A stretch of DNA of 64,000 bases. Origin: Patella vulgata. Taxonomy: Eukaryota > Mollusca > Gastropoda > Patellidae. A program made the translations under genes and the position numbers. The stretch lies in assembly GCF_932274485.2 (NCBI RefSeq), contig NC_065880.2, forward strand, positions 8,285,695 to 8,349,694, written 5' to 3'. The notes beneath the pieces are model-generated. The model saw only the letters and a list, made by a program, of their open reading frames with translations, did not search any database and was not told where the DNA came from. Positions 1-10,691 of this stretch are shown piece after piece (position 1 is the first letter of the stretch; each line of letters opens with the position of its first letter).

Positions 1-279
1 TGTTAGTGTCCTACCTGTTGTGTAAATTATCCATTAAATCCTATTTTACTTGTCCAGAGGTTTCAAAAATATTTTTAAATCTAAGTCACATTTGAAAAGC
101 TTTACGTCAGGCTTTTCAAATCATTTAGTTGAATTTTTCCGATTTTTTAAATTAGGTGTGTTAAGATGAAATTTGTATCATCAATTAATTGGAATATTGT
201 AAAATAGTACAATTTGTTGACCAGAATAAAGATTGGGACATATCATTCAGTTACAACAAGAGTGGTATTGAGCCTTTAA
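1..279 (+). mobile_element. TTAA-target MITE (family M2), left part cut by window edge
   Basis: This is the same sequence as 10346-10691 from about its first quarter onward. It ends CAAGAGTGGTATTGAGCCT followed by TTAA. It lies inside the receptor gene, just after the donor of the 377-552 exon. Confidence 0.8.
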
Positions 280-376
280 GTCTGAAAATGCTTTGGGAAC
301 TCGGGGCCTGGACATTTATTACTAGAAAACGCCTGGTAGTATTACGTCCTATTGATGGACTAGGTCTTGTACTCAC

Positions 377-552
377 CATTTTAAGTAATAAACCCGTGTC
401 ATCAATAGAAAGATCAATCAGTATATTTGTCCATTTTTTCTCTTTACATTCTTTTAAAACAGTTCGCATATTGCCCGCGTCAACTTGGCGTACCATTATT
501 TCAAACGAGGGGTCGTAACGACCCCTTATCACAGACTGAACTTTTAATAAAT
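377..552 (-). CDS. Kainate receptor-like exon: amino-terminal domain, hinge/lobe 2 part
   Basis: The exon holds 176 bases: 2 bases completing a GAT (Asp) codon and 58 codons. It ends in phase 0 at ATG before donor GTGAGT (371-376). Motifs: LLKVQSVIRGRYD (the L-x-R-L-Q-x-L-I helix of kainate receptors), MVRQVDAGNM (the R-Q-L-P strand position) and NILIDLSIDD (the V-I-F-D-C-S strand), then LLLKM where the next exon would continue. The acceptor reads TTTATTTTCAG. The next exon must lie beyond the left edge. A TTAA-MITE relic (1-275) begins about 100 bases past the donor. Confidence 0.92.
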
Positions 553-1922
553 CTGAAAATAAAGAGAAAACAACAATATACACATCTGTACTAGTTGTTA
601 TCAGTAATTTCAAGCTGGTTAATTGCAATTGATTTCGTTTCGTTTCGTTTGTATTCTTTATTGTGGGGGCAACTGTAAATCACCGATCGAAATAGCATCT
701 GTGATTTAACATGATTCATAATCAAGGAAAGGGTGACAAACATTTTTCCTAGAGCCCAGGGCACAAGGGCGATGGTTTCTCCCAAAATGTGAGGCAACCA
801 ACAAAGCAATCTGTTTCACACAGGATTACGAAAGTCTTCTAATTTCTCTGTAAAAGATGACTTCCTTCAACACATGACGTCATATCTCGCGGTGTCAATC
901 ATAAGCTCAATGGCGCGTGCATTATTTACATAAGACGTTACTGATTCGAGCAGAATGGCGCCTTTTACTCATTTTAATACCCATTTACACTAAAAAGGAA
1001 ATAATTTTTACCTACAAATACGTCAAACGTCTTTATTGATTTTTCTAATACATAAAATAAAATGTTTTAGAATTTGATTTGTTGGAGGAAAAAAAGTTAA
1101 TATTTCTGGCTCATTAAGTCGCATCGATGTCATCCTTATCAGTAATTGTAGCGGCCGAGCGAAAATTCACTGCTGATTAGTGTGCCAACAAAGCTGTCGA
1201 AATCAAGCACATTATAAGTGTGCGTGCAAACAACGTGCAGGCGACAGATCGGGGATTGCCACCGCTGATTGGTCAATGAAAACGAGATTATGTGATGACA
1301 CATAGGCCTACACAGCGATTTGTGAATTATTTCAGAGCGACGAGAACTGGCGGCAAAAGTCGATATCGGCTGTCGTCGCAATAATGTGATGAGATTACGG
1401 GCAATATTTATACCAATATGGATGCATTTAAAACCGTTTACCAACAGCTAGGTTTAACACCAAATTGCTTAGTTGTCGGACAATTCTGATGAATACGCAT
1501 GCAATTGTTCACTTCCTCACTTCCAACCAATTGAAATGTTTTGTTGGTATATTGTGTGATTATCCACGACGGCTAAATCTATTTGTTAAGGCCAGCTGAA
1601 TTTTTGTCAAGGTCGTTGAGATTTAAATAAGGTTAGGGCATGTGATTGTGAGATTGTAGGTTAGGGTTCTGGTAAACATGGGCGGGGTCTATGTCCAGGG
1701 TTAGGTTTAAGAATTTGGGGGAGAGGTTAAGTCTCCACATAAGCACTGACCTAGGATGATGACCCAGTCGACAGGTGGTATATGTAAACTTACGACAGTA
1801 TAGGACACCACGTGAGTAAATGACATGCTACACATGCATTACCCCGAGATTCAAATTAGAAAGACAGTTTAAAACGGACCTAGATTAGTCCTGGTCATCC
1901 AGTTTTAATCATTGAGTCTCAC
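553..1922. other. Intron sequence without recognised gene
   Basis: Unique-looking intron DNA of the receptor gene. Notable only for TGACGTCA at about 874-881 and a run of G/C-rich 10-20 base islands around 890-960 and 1140-1330. Open frames here have no recognisable family. Confidence 0.5.
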
Positions 1923-2090
1923 AGGGATTACCAGAGTGGTTTCCCTTTGTTAGTGGTGCAGGATGGGTGTTCGGATGGTACGAAAAAACCGAGGTCCCTT
2001 GTACACATCGGTATGTACGTAAAAGAACCCTTGACCGTTGTAATTTAAAATAGGCCATAATGCCGCTGCCCGGGTAAAATTTCACTCACT
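1923..2090 (+). mobile_element. SINE-A, middle part only
   Basis: Degenerate body of SINE-A: GTGGTTTCCCTTTGTTAGTG, ACCGAGGTCCCTTGTACACA and the pentamer GTAAAAGAACCC are recognisable. The tRNA head and the 3' tail are missing. Confidence 0.75.
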
Positions 2091-2167
2091 TCTCCGAAAA
2101 ACACAAAATAGCACGACGGTTTGCAGACGCGTCTAATTGTGTCCCAATCATACGGTTTTAATTATCA

Positions 2168-2642
2168 GTCTGATTATAACACAGATCCTATTTCGTTTCG
2201 TTTTTATAGTTCAAAATTTTGTTTTACTTGTCTTTACTCCACTAGGATCTGGAAGAGTTGTTATATAGCCCGTGTTCTGGATGATGTGAGGGCTTAGCGA
2301 ATGAAACAGTATATTGCAGCGAGTTCTTGACACATCAACACTGATTGGTTAATCAAATGTCTGACGTCATAGAGTCAAAAGCCGCGCATGACCACTGACG
2401 AGAACTCCCACTACAACTGTTCAGATCTTCATGTAGTAGAGGCCATCGAAAGGTAATATAGATCTGGACCCTGTTTCTCGAAATCTTAACTAAAGATAAA
2501 ATACAAATTTTAGTAGATACTTAAATTTCGATTGGCTACGCACTAAAATCAATCTAATATTATCCAATCAAATTACTAAAATTTGGATTTTATCTTAGTT
2601 AAAATTTCGTGAAACAGGCCCCTGTATTTTAATCCGATTGTT
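2168..2642 (+). mobile_element. MITE family M4 (CTGATTAAAACACAGATC ends), hit by a foldback element
   Basis: The left end reads CTGATTATAACACAGATCCT and the right end TTTTAATCCGATTG, matching the ends of the copies at 14886-15246 and 59291-59666. The right inverted repeat is interrupted at 2467 by foldback element M5. Interior landmarks shared by all three copies are the AACGCTGATTGATTAATCAA-like block and a GACGTCA site. Confidence 0.75.
2467..2621. mobile_element. Foldback MITE M5 inserted in M4
   Basis: The two arms, about 45 bases each, start ACCCTGTTTCTCGAAATCTT and end with the near-reverse complement AAATTTCGTGAAACAGGCCC. The spacer is short. A CTG triplet sits on both sides (flank 2464-2466 and 2622-2624), fitting a 3-bp target duplication. 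Confidence 0.75.
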
Positions 2643-2665
2643 TTAATTTATCACAGTACACTCAC

Positions 2666-2920
2666 CATCTTTGGTACCATATAACACAAGCATTTGTCTC
2701 CATCCATAATATCTGATGACGTCAGTAAATGCTTTACTTAATGTCTCTATATCCGGGTATAGGTTGATTGACAGGCCGGGGGCGGGGTAAGCGATGGTGT
2801 CCATTCTAATTTCGAGATGAGGAATTTGTAAGGAGGCACACAATGAATTAACAAAACCTGCTAAATTACTATTTCTGGGTCCTAACACAGATACGGTATT
2901 TAATTCCACTTGATAACAAA
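2666..2920 (-). CDS. Kainate receptor-like exon: amino-terminal domain, lobe 1 core
   Basis: The exon holds 255 bases: 2 bases finishing an Ile codon, 84 codons, and 1 base of an Asp codon. Motifs: ICYQV (the Cys after SKK, first partner of the domain's conserved disulphide), VSVLGPR (the V-A-A-V-L-G-P type strand), NSLCASLQIPH (the S-I-C-N-A-L-x-V-P-H helix), SINLYPDIETLSKAF and YYGWRQMLVLYG (the Y/F-W-x-x-x-x-V-x-Y strand). The acceptor is a good polypyrimidine run ending TACTTTCAG; the donor is GTGAGT. A SINE-B lies only about 50 bases upstream of the acceptor (2973-3128), so retroposons sit close to the splice signals. Confidence 0.94.
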
Positions 2921-2972
2921 CTGAAAGTAGAAGAAAAAAATTCATATTATTAGTACATGTACATAATGGATA

Positions 2973-3128
2973 CTCTAACCTCGTGGGTTTTCTCTGGGTC
3001 CTCGAGTTTCCTCCCACAGCTAAAGATTCCTACGTGAAAGCGAATTATTGAAATAAAATTAAACCTTATGTTAGTCCCGAAATGACCTAGTTTGTGTCGA
3101 GTGTACGTTTACCTCTCTCTCTCTCTCC
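2973..3128 (+). mobile_element. SINE-B (V-domain), 5'-truncated
   Basis: It begins inside the V-domain (CTCGTGGGTTTTCTCTGGGT) and runs to the GACGTTTAC...(CT)n tail. It stands about 50 bases upstream of the acceptor of the 2666-2920 exon. Confidence 0.85.
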
Positions 3129-3764
3129 GTATATTCGTATACACAAGCCCATCAGACAACTCTGAATTTCGATAGGGTTAAATTGAACAAAACCAGCAAG
3201 AGTGCAGAGTTGTGTTAAGAACAAACAGACGGACGGGGTAGACGACACGACAGAGCCACATAAAACATATATCCTCACCAGAATGGACTTAAATCAGTGT
3301 CTAAGTGAATATCATCAATTTTGATTTGATCATTAGCAACCATATTGGATCAATCAAATATGGCGCCTCTATTTGTATTAAATATCCTTTAATTTGGATA
3401 ACAAATGTTTAATGTAAATGACATGGGACCATATTTTATGTCTACACAAAAGCGAAAGAAAGACTGGACAGTTTCTTACATGCCTAGTCTATGTATAATA
3501 CAGATTCAAACACGTGCTGCCACCACACAATTGATATTAAAGGAAATTGCTTTTTTTTTATTGCCTTTCTATTTAATAAAATATTAAAGGTCAAGTGGCG
3601 ATAGTTTGTTTTCAAGAAATAGACCCAAATCAAAATTTAAACAATGTTATTTGGAATGACTGACATTCCTTTTCTTGCAAATTCAAACTTTGTAGGGAAT
3701 CTCTTTTTTATATTTTTTACTACAAATTCCCAACACAAAATACACCTTTTATACTGGTGTTACC

Positions 3765-3960
3765 TTAAAGATACATTATGGGACATTAGATAAAGAGCTG
3801 GCAGTTCTCACTATAATAGTTAAAATATAGATAATGTAAAGGGAATATGCTGAAAATTTAGCGATTGAAGTTTGGACCTAGCGTCGATCATCATTACTAA
3901 AGTCGGTACGATATAAAACATAGTCTCGGTTATCCATTTAATGATTTAATCATGTATGAA
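3765..3960 (+). mobile_element. MITE M1, 5' half
   Basis: Starts TTAAAGATACATTATGGGAC, followed by the family's AGAGCTGGCAGTTCTCACTA. Similarity is lost after the TTATCCATTTAATGATTTAA segment. Confidence 0.75.
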
Positions 3961-4230
3961 AGTTTAAAATTGCTGGACCTATATCTTGGATATGAGTGAA
4001 AATAGAGATTGTCTATTATAATGGATTTTGTTTTTTGTTTAATTGTTGATTTGTATTCTGTTTTTGTTGAACTTATAACGGCTATTGACAAAGTCAATGT
4101 TGAAACAATAAGTCAGAATTGGTGTTTACATCTGTTAAAAAGCCGACTTTCTCTTACATGTAAGCACAGATAAAATAGGACTATATCTTTACACAGATAG
4201 TAAAGTTTTCAATGGACGCTAAACCTTATT

Positions 4231-4465
4231 CCCTCATTCCAGAGTGGTTTCCCCTTGTTAGTGATGCAGGATGGAGGGCCTGATACGGACAGCTGTCTAG
4301 TCGTTTGGATGGGCGTGCATGGAAAATATCGCTTGGCAGTTGGAATTGGATATAAGAGTAGGCCATAGTGCCGCAGCTCTGGCAAAATGTCGATCATTGC
4401 GTATGCCCGTCTTCATTAACCCAGTTGGAGCAGAACCGTGGGGCGTTAAACCCCATTTCATTTAT
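4231..4465 (+). mobile_element. SINE-A, 5'-truncated
   Basis: Body and 3' end present: GTGATGCAGGATGGAGGGCC, AGAGTAGGCCATAGTGCCGC, then GGCGTTAAACCCCATTTCAT. The tRNA-like head is absent. Confidence 0.85.
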
Positions 4466-4524
4466 CCTCTTCAGTTAAACGTGGCCATTCTGCATGCACC
4501 AAGTCTTCAGCGTAGGAAAACACG

Positions 4525-4695
4525 TTGTTTGTTACGTTTCGTAAAAAAAAAAACAATTTTAAATAAGATAAAATCCAAATTTTAGTTATTTGATTGGTTA
4601 ATATTAGATTGATTTTAGTGCTTAGCCAATCAAAATTGAAGTATCTACTAAAATTTGGATTTTATCTTTAGTTAAGATTTCGAGAAACAGGGCCC
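4525..4695. mobile_element. Foldback MITE M5
   Basis: Second copy of the element at 2467-2621. The arm AAAATTTGGATTTTATCTTT plus GTTAAGATTTCGAGAAACAG at the right pairs with AAATAAGATAAAATCCAAAT at the left. The left terminus is eroded. Confidence 0.7.
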
Positions 4696-5210
4696 AGTTC
4701 AATATTTTATTTTGTCCTAAATCAAAGAGACTTAGTTCCTTTAAACAGAATTGAAACAAGCTTTTGTCTAATATCAACCATTATTGAGATTGATATATAT
4801 GGTTTTATCAACTGGATCAATACGTCTACACATATATCATATAAAATCATAGTCTCGCTCCACCAGAGACATCGGATCAATTTCAAACAAACGAAGAGTC
4901 TGGTAGAGCGAATATAATCTAAGCGATCGTATCAAAGATGGCCGCCGTCATTTATTGTCACGTAACTAAAGTGATTTGATAGTAGTGGAATAAATTTGAC
5001 GTAAGGGTCAAAGGTCTTCGTTCAATAAGGATATTAGTTTGTTCTGGAACAGACAATGCAACACAATAGCCTCCATCTATTGTTCAAGCATCGAAAACTT
5101 TCTGTCAGGCACAGCCGCCATCTCTTGATTGAGTGGTTTTGTGTCTGTTTCAATAATAACAAACAACATGTACTCCTACGCGAAGGATTTGGTGCATGCA
5201 ACTCAGGGGA

Positions 5211-5571
5211 AATGAGATGAAATAGGGTTTAACGTCTTACTGTTCTGCTCCTGACCAGGCTAATAAAGACGGGCATACGCCATTCAGTGTGCTTTGAGGG
5301 GAATTTTGCCCGGACAGCGGCACTACAGTCTACTCTTACATCGAATTCTAACTGCCAAGGGATCTTTTACGTGCTCGCCAATGTGTACGCGGAACCTCGG
5401 TTTTTCATCCCACCCGAACGACTACACGTTGCCCACTGTTCTGTATCACTGACAAGAGGGGATCAAGCCGGAAAATCTGGATGAAATTTCTCGGCCCAAT
5501 TGCAGGGATCGAACACCCTACCTCCAGGTTAGCGAGCCAGCACCTTACCCGCCTAGCCACCGTGGCTCCCA
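5211..5571 (-). mobile_element. SINE-A, near full length
   Basis: Antisense copy running from the ATGAGATGAAATAGGGTTTA tail to the tRNA-like head GGAGCCACGGTGGCTAGGCG at the right. Box B is changed (GGGTGTTCGATCCCTGCAAT). Confidence 0.88.
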
Positions 5572-5671
5572 TAACATCCAATAACACTTCACTATTTGCA
5601 TTAATACATGGTACTATTGGTTTTCTTTGCTTACACGTACAACGCAATAATAATAAATAACCTGTACTCCG

Positions 5672-5922
5672 ACGTCAGTGGAGCTGACATGGTTTCGATT
5701 CCTCGGTTGTACGTGCCTGCCTGACCAACCTCGTGGGTTTTCTTCGGGTCCTCCGGTTTCCTCTTGATGCTAAATACCCCTATGTACAAGCGAATTATTG
5801 AAATAAAATTGAAAGAAATGTTGGCTCCGAAATGACCAAGTTTGTGTTGTGTGTTGAGTAGACGTTAAACCCCATCTCTCTCCCTCCCCCTCCCTCCCAC
5901 CCTCTCTCTCTCTCTCTCTCTC
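5672..5922 (+). mobile_element. SINE-B, 5'-truncated, with degenerate (CT)n
   Basis: Box B-like GGTTTCGATTCCTCGGTTGT, V-domain GTGGGTTTTCTTCGGGTCCT, tail AGACGTTAAACCCCATCTCT, then CT/CCCT tracts. Confidence 0.85.
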
Positions 5923-6289
5923 CTACGGCAGTGACCTCACACATGCATTTTTTACTTGAGGAGAATACGGGTTAGCGTCCATTAAAGCCTTTACTATACA
6001 TTTACTTAGATTTTCGTTGGTTACACGAACAATGTTTGTACGTAGATGGTACAGGCGCTTTGCTTAGACCCGAAAACTGATCATGAAGACATTTCCTCTA
6101 CGACAATCAAAATTAAAACCAGACATGATAAAAAAAATATCAAATTGTAATTAGTTTGCGATTCCACAAACACTTCTTCAAATTTCTACAACTATCTATA
6201 CAAGGGGTCTGATCTTTTTCATCCATGACCAGATCAGCTAGGTATACCTTTCGTGGGACTTTGTAATGTATTTCTGAATTATGTTTTTG

Positions 6290-6450
6290 ATGTCCATTTG
6301 AAGTGATCTTTTACGTGCACGCCACTTATTAGACATAAATGAAATGAGACGAATTAGGGTTTAACCCTTAACCGGTCAACGTCATTTTACGTGCACGCCA
6401 CTGAATACACATGAAGGAAATGAGACGAAATGGGGTTTAACGTGCTTTTT
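6290..6450 (-). repeat. SINE-A tail and core fragments, rearranged
   Basis: Two short pieces, GATCTTTTACGTGCACGCCA and CATTTTACGTGCACGCCACT, each followed by an ATGAGACGAA(T/A)(T/G)GGGTTTAA tail piece. This looks like a small duplication of a SINE-A remnant. Confidence 0.55.
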
Positions 6451-6559
6451 TTTTCTTTTTTGTCTCTTGTTTTTTATTAGAATCATTCAACTTATTTTCC
6501 TTGACTAATTTACCACGACATACTACCCCACCCCACCCCCACTACCCCACCTCCAACAA

Positions 6560-6912
6560 AAACAAAAACGTAAAATTCCACCCTTCGTCCACGCCTCGTC
6601 CACGCCTCGTCCAGACCACAGGAAAGGTTTATTAAAGAAAAAGAGAGAACGGGCAAACACACCCTATAAAGAGTAAAGGAATGTGTTTGATGTATTTGGT
6701 TTTTCGAGTTACATTTCTTCTATCGTTCCAACACGAAAAATACTACCTGGTACCTACCCCAACCCCTCGTCCCCGCCTCGTCCGGAAAACACAGAAAAGG
6801 TTTATTAAAGAAAAAGAGAGAAAGTGCAAAACATACTATAGGATGAGTAAAGGAATAATGTTTGATGTATTCGGACATTTTCGCGTTACATTTCCTCTAT
6901 CGTTCCAGCACG
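6560..6912. repeat. Two-copy tandem duplication, unit about 172 bp
   Basis: CCTCGTCC repeats followed by AGGTTTATTAAAGAAAAAGA, the AGTAAAGGAAT(A/G)TGTTTGATG block, and TACATTTC(T/C)TCTATCGTTCCA occur twice, ending near 6731 and 6911. Two short open frames fall here with no family resemblance. Confidence 0.7.
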
Positions 6913-7261
6913 CTTTATCAAAATATGTTTTTTTCATCATTGTGTTGTCCTCTATACGAAATTGTACGAAATTATAGAGTCAAAAACCAAAATATGCTGT
7001 TATTCGAAAGTCAAAACAGTAGTACATATCTCCTTTCCTGCAAATTACCTTGCCGCCTCTTTTTTTCCAGAGGCCTAGGAGATAAAAGGAGATTGGAAAG
7101 AGTTAATAATCATGTTATTTTATTGCTTCGATAATAATGTTACTTTGAATCGATAGTTTAAACTGTTTTCAAGATATAAATGGTTGACAACATCGGTTAA
7201 CTTCAACCATTAAGCTATATAATGCGAAGAACAGACCACTTTGATGTGTGCACGTACAGAT

Positions 7262-7562
7262 CTCCCGTCAAAAGGCAACACCTAGTAACTCACGTTTTTA
7301 CAAAGGGAAACTTAATGAAAGAATATTAAACCCCAGCTTATCCATTGATTTGACTATTGAGTTACTATGTTTTTCTGTGGCATACTAGTCAAATGAATGA
7401 AGTTGCTCGGTTGTGTCATGGGTGTAACTGCTTACAAAATCAAAAGATCGGAATGTCTAGTACAACAACAGAAAGCACATACCCTAGTACATGTAACTAT
7501 AAATTTGGTCATAATTTAATATAAAAAAAAGTAAGTTACTAGGTTTTGACTTTTGACGGGAG
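7262..7562. mobile_element. MITE M6 with 30-bp inverted ends
   Basis: The ends are CTCCCGTCAAAAGGCAACAC and, reversed, GTTTTGACTTTTGACGGGAG. Arms match over about 30 bases (CCTAGTAACT shared). AGAT on both sides (7258-7261, 7563-7566) looks like a 4-bp target duplication. There is no coding capacity. Confidence 0.75.
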
Positions 7563-7689
7563 AGATAATGTATTATTATTCAAACGTATTAGATTCAATA
7601 GATTCTCGGTATCTTAGTTTTTGCAGAAAATGTGAAAGGCTAAGAGAAATATACTGCATTTACAGCACGTTAAAATATTTAGTAAACAA

Positions 7690-7828
7690 AATTTAACGTC
7701 CTACTGGGCTAATAAAGACAAGTTTGCGCCATATAGTGTGCTATGAGGGACATTTTACCCGGACAGCGGCGCTACGACCTACTCTTAATTCGAATTTCAA
7801 CTGTCAGCGGTTATTTTGATGTGCCCCA
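7690..7828 (-). mobile_element. SINE-A, 3' part
   Basis: TTTAACGTCCTACTGGGCTA through GACAGCGGCGCTACGACCTA and a core piece. It abuts a SINE-B at 7829. Confidence 0.8.
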
Positions 7829-7983
7829 GAGAGAGCGAGAGAGAGAGAGAGAGAGATGGGGTTTAACGTCCACTCGACACAAACTATGTCATTTCGGGAC
7901 TAACATATGGTACAATTTTATTTCAAAAATTCGCTTGACCTTATGATGCAGCGCGCGCTCTAACAATTCGGCCATTCAACCCC
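7829..7983 (-). mobile_element. SINE-B with internal deletion
   Basis: (GA)n, then ATGGGGTTTAACGTCCACTC, the 3' quarter, then a jump to the head piece ACCTTATGATGCAGCGCGCG and GGCCATTCAACCCCCTAG. The V-domain is lost. Confidence 0.8.
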
Positions 7984-8340
7984 CTAGTACCTCATCCACG
8001 GTAAATGCAAGTCCAGTTTGTCCAAATCCCTAAGGGCCCTAAAGATATTTCGTACTAAATAGAAAATTATAATGGGTGTTACACGGGGACAGAAATTCCA
8101 TCTTAAGATCTCATTAATGTGCGCCCCCGGAGAAAAGATGTCCAAACATTTCAAAAAGAAAATGATTTTTTTTGACACAGAGCTATTAATTTCCCATTCA
8201 TCTGTTTCCTTACTACAAAGAAAGGATGGTTTTTATTCTCCCTAGTCATCCATCTTGTGGACAAGTTGTTCAAAAACATTGATAAAAACTAGATGAACTG
8301 ATGAATGGAGGAGAAGAAAATAAATACATTAGAGACCGAA

Positions 8341-9603
8341 ATGAAACTGAAATTAGGTTTAACGTCCTTATACTTTTCTATACTAACCGGGCTCGTTAAG
8401 ACGGACATACGTCACCCAGTGTGGTTGTGGTGGTGTGTGGGGCGAGGGGAAATAAACAGGGAATGTAAAGCCGGCTATACATTGTGGCAAAAGCTTAATT
8501 AACCGGGCTCGTGAAGATGGGCATACGTCATGCAGTGTGGTAAAAGCTTAATTAACCGGGGTCGTGAAGATGGGCATACGCTATACATTGTGGCAAAAGC
8601 TTAATTAACCGGGGTCGTGAAGATGGGCATACGCTATACATTGTGGCAAAAGCTTAATTAACCGGGCTCGTGAAGATGGGCATACGTCATGCAGTGTGGT
8701 AAGAGCTTAATTAACCGGGGTCGTGAAGATGGGCATACGTCATGCAGTGTGGTAAGGGCTTAATTAACCGAGAACGTGGAGATGGGCATACGTCATGCAG
8801 TGTGGTAAGGGCTTAATTAACCGGGAACGTGAAGACGGGCATACGCCATGCAGTGGTGGGGAGGGGGGATCAACAGGGCATACGTCATGCAGTGTGGTAA
8901 AAGCTTAATTAACCGGGGTTTTGAAGATGAGCATACGCTATACAGTGTGGTAAGAGCTTAATTAACCGGGGTCGTGAAGATGAGCATACGCTATACAGTG
9001 TGGTAAGAGCTTAATTAACCGGGGTCGTGAAGACGGGCATGCGCCATGCAGTGGTGGGGAAGGGGGTGAACAGGGCTCGTAAAGACGGGAATACGCTGTA
9101 CAGTGTGGTACGAGTGAAATTTAGCGGGCTCCTGAAGACGAGCATACGCCATACCGTGCGGTACGAGAGAAATTAAGGGGGCTCCTGAAGACGAGCATGC
9201 GCCATACTGTGCAGTACGAGGGAAATTAAGTGGGCTTATGAAGACGATATACGCCATAGAGTGTGGTATGAGGGAAATTAACAGGGGTAGTAAAGACGGG
9301 TATACGCCATAGAGTGTGGTATGCAGGAAATTAATAGGGGTAGTAAAGACGGGTATACGCCATAGAGTGTGGTATGAAGGAAATTAACAGGGGTAGTAAA
9401 GACGGGTATACGCCATAGAGTGTGGTATGAAGGAAATTAACAGGGGTAGTAAAGACGGGTATACGGCCATACAGTGTTGTAGGAAGGAAATTCTGTCTGG
9501 ACAGCGGCGCTACAGCCTACTCTTATTTCGAATTCCAACTGTGAAGGGTTATGTTACGCCACGAAGACGTATACACGGATTCCAGACTCTTCGTCCTATC
9601 ATG
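8341..9603 (-). mobile_element. SINE-A expanded by an internal minisatellite
   Basis: The tail end AATTAGGTTTAACGTCCTTA at the left and the body GGACAGCGGCGCTACAGCCT through ACACGGATTCCAGACTCTTC at the right are one SINE-A in antisense. Between them a piece of the SINE itself has been amplified about 21 times (separate entry). The tRNA head is missing. Confidence 0.82.
8385..9492. repeat. 53-bp minisatellite born inside SINE-A
   Basis: The unit starts AACCGGGCTCGTGAAGATGG, continues GCATACGTCATGCAGTGTGG and ends AAGCTTAATT; about 21 units in 1108 bases. Each is the SINE-A segment GGGCTAATGAAGACGGGCAT...GTGCTATGAGGGAAATT. Left units (…AAAAGCTTAATT) and right units (…GAAGGAAATT) form two subtypes. 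The right ones are closer to the SINE parent. One unit is short (near 8871). Confidence 0.92.
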
Positions 9604-9877
9604 GGTTCCTTAATGGGCAAGCCATGGAATGACTAGTTTATATTCCTTGCCAGGCCCACTGACGACCGGAAACCAGACCAGAATATGCCAAAACACTTTT
9701 GGTACTGATGTAAACATATACCGATCTCGTAACCATTGGTTTCAAGCAACGTATATAAGCTCTGACGTCATGATTAGACATTCATTACGAAAGGAAAGAT
9801 GGGACTTATGTTCATATATACATGTAAGCCAATCACCAAGACTTCATACCTTTTAATTGCATGACCAATATATCTTG

Positions 9878-10249
9878 TGGGGAGCCACGGTTGCTAAGTG
9901 GGTAAGACGCTGGCTCGCTAGCCTGGAGGTCGGGTGTTCGATCCCTGCATTGGCCGAGAAACTTCATCGGGATTTTTTGATGTGGTTTCCTCTTGTCAGT
10001 GATGCAGGACGGAGGGCCCGACAAGGACAGATGTCTAGTCGTTCGGATCGGACGGAAAATTGAGGTGGCGGGTATACATTGGTGTGCACGTAAAAGATTC
10101 CTTGGCAGTTAGAATTCGATATAAGAGTAGGTCACAGTGTCGCTGCTCGGGCAAAATGTCCCTGATAGCACACTGTATGGTGCATGTCCGTCTTCATTAG
10201 CCAAATCGGAGCAGAACAATAGGACGTTAAACCAAATTTAATTTTATTT
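9878..10249 (+). mobile_element. SINE-A, full length, with target duplication
   Basis: Reference copy. Head: box A-like TTGCTAAGTGGGTAAGACGC and box B GTGTTCGATCCCTGCATTGG, typical of a tRNA-derived Pol III promoter. Body: CTTGTCAGTGATGCAGGACG, GTGTGCACGTAAAAGATTCC, GAATTCGATATAAGAGTAGG, CGTCTTCATTAGCC. Tail: TAGGACGTTAAACCAAATTT. It is flanked by CAATATATCTTG (9866-9877) and CAATCTATCTTG (10250-10261), a 12-bp target duplication with one change. No protein is encoded; movement would rely on a LINE. Confidence 0.92.
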
Positions 10250-10342
10250 CAATCTATCTTGCTCATCTAGCATAATGTAATCTGAAAGGCTGGATGTCCG
10301 TGAATATTGCTAGATTAACTGCGTATGTCCTACACGTTCTGT
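10250..10342. repeat. Short direct repeat, copy 1 of 2
   Basis: CAATCTATCTTGCTCATCTA through TCCTACACGTTC. It recurs at 10723-10816 on the other side of MITE M2. The continuation GCGAATGTAGTTTAACAC also recurs at 42678-42696. Confidence 0.8.
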
Positions 10343-10345
10343 TAA

Positions 10346-10691
10346 AGGGACAATAACACTCTTGCTGGCTTGAGAGCTCCAGAAAATAAATAATAGCCTT
10401 ATTCTAAGTATTAAATGTTTAAGTGTCCTATTTGTTGTGTAAAAATCCTTTACATCCTATTTTACTTGTCCAGAGGGTTCGAAAATATCTTTAAATCCAA
10501 GTCACATTTGAAAAGGTTTACGTTAGGCTTTTCAAATCATTTAGTTGAATTTTTCTATTTTTTTTAATTAGGTGTATTAAGATGACATTTGTATCATCAA
10601 TTAATTGGAATATTGTAAAATAGTACATTTTGTTGACCAGAATAAAGATTGGGACATATTATTCAGTTACAACAAGAGTGGTATTGAGCCT
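10346..10691 (+). mobile_element. TTAA-target MITE M2, complete
   Basis: 346 bases between TTAA duplications (10342-10345, 10692-10695). Ends AGGGACAATAACACTCTTGC and, reversed, GCTCAATACCACTCTTGTTG-type. TTAA targeting fits piggyBac-like elements; no transposase is present. Confidence 0.85.

Noticed and set aside
1139-1444. 101-codon minus-strand frame in the receptor intron
   Set aside because: Lies between two exons joined by phase; no family resemblance and no splice borders.
4319-4585. Plus-strand frame of 88 codons
   Set aside because: Translation of SINE-A and the adjoining foldback element. Similar SINE-derived frames (for example 42261-42536, 35701-35979, 54424-54843) were dropped for the same reason.
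9878-9960. tRNA-like sequence with box A and box B
   Set aside because: Part of a SINE head with the SINE body directly attached. The same holds for the other heads, so no free-standing tRNA gene is called.
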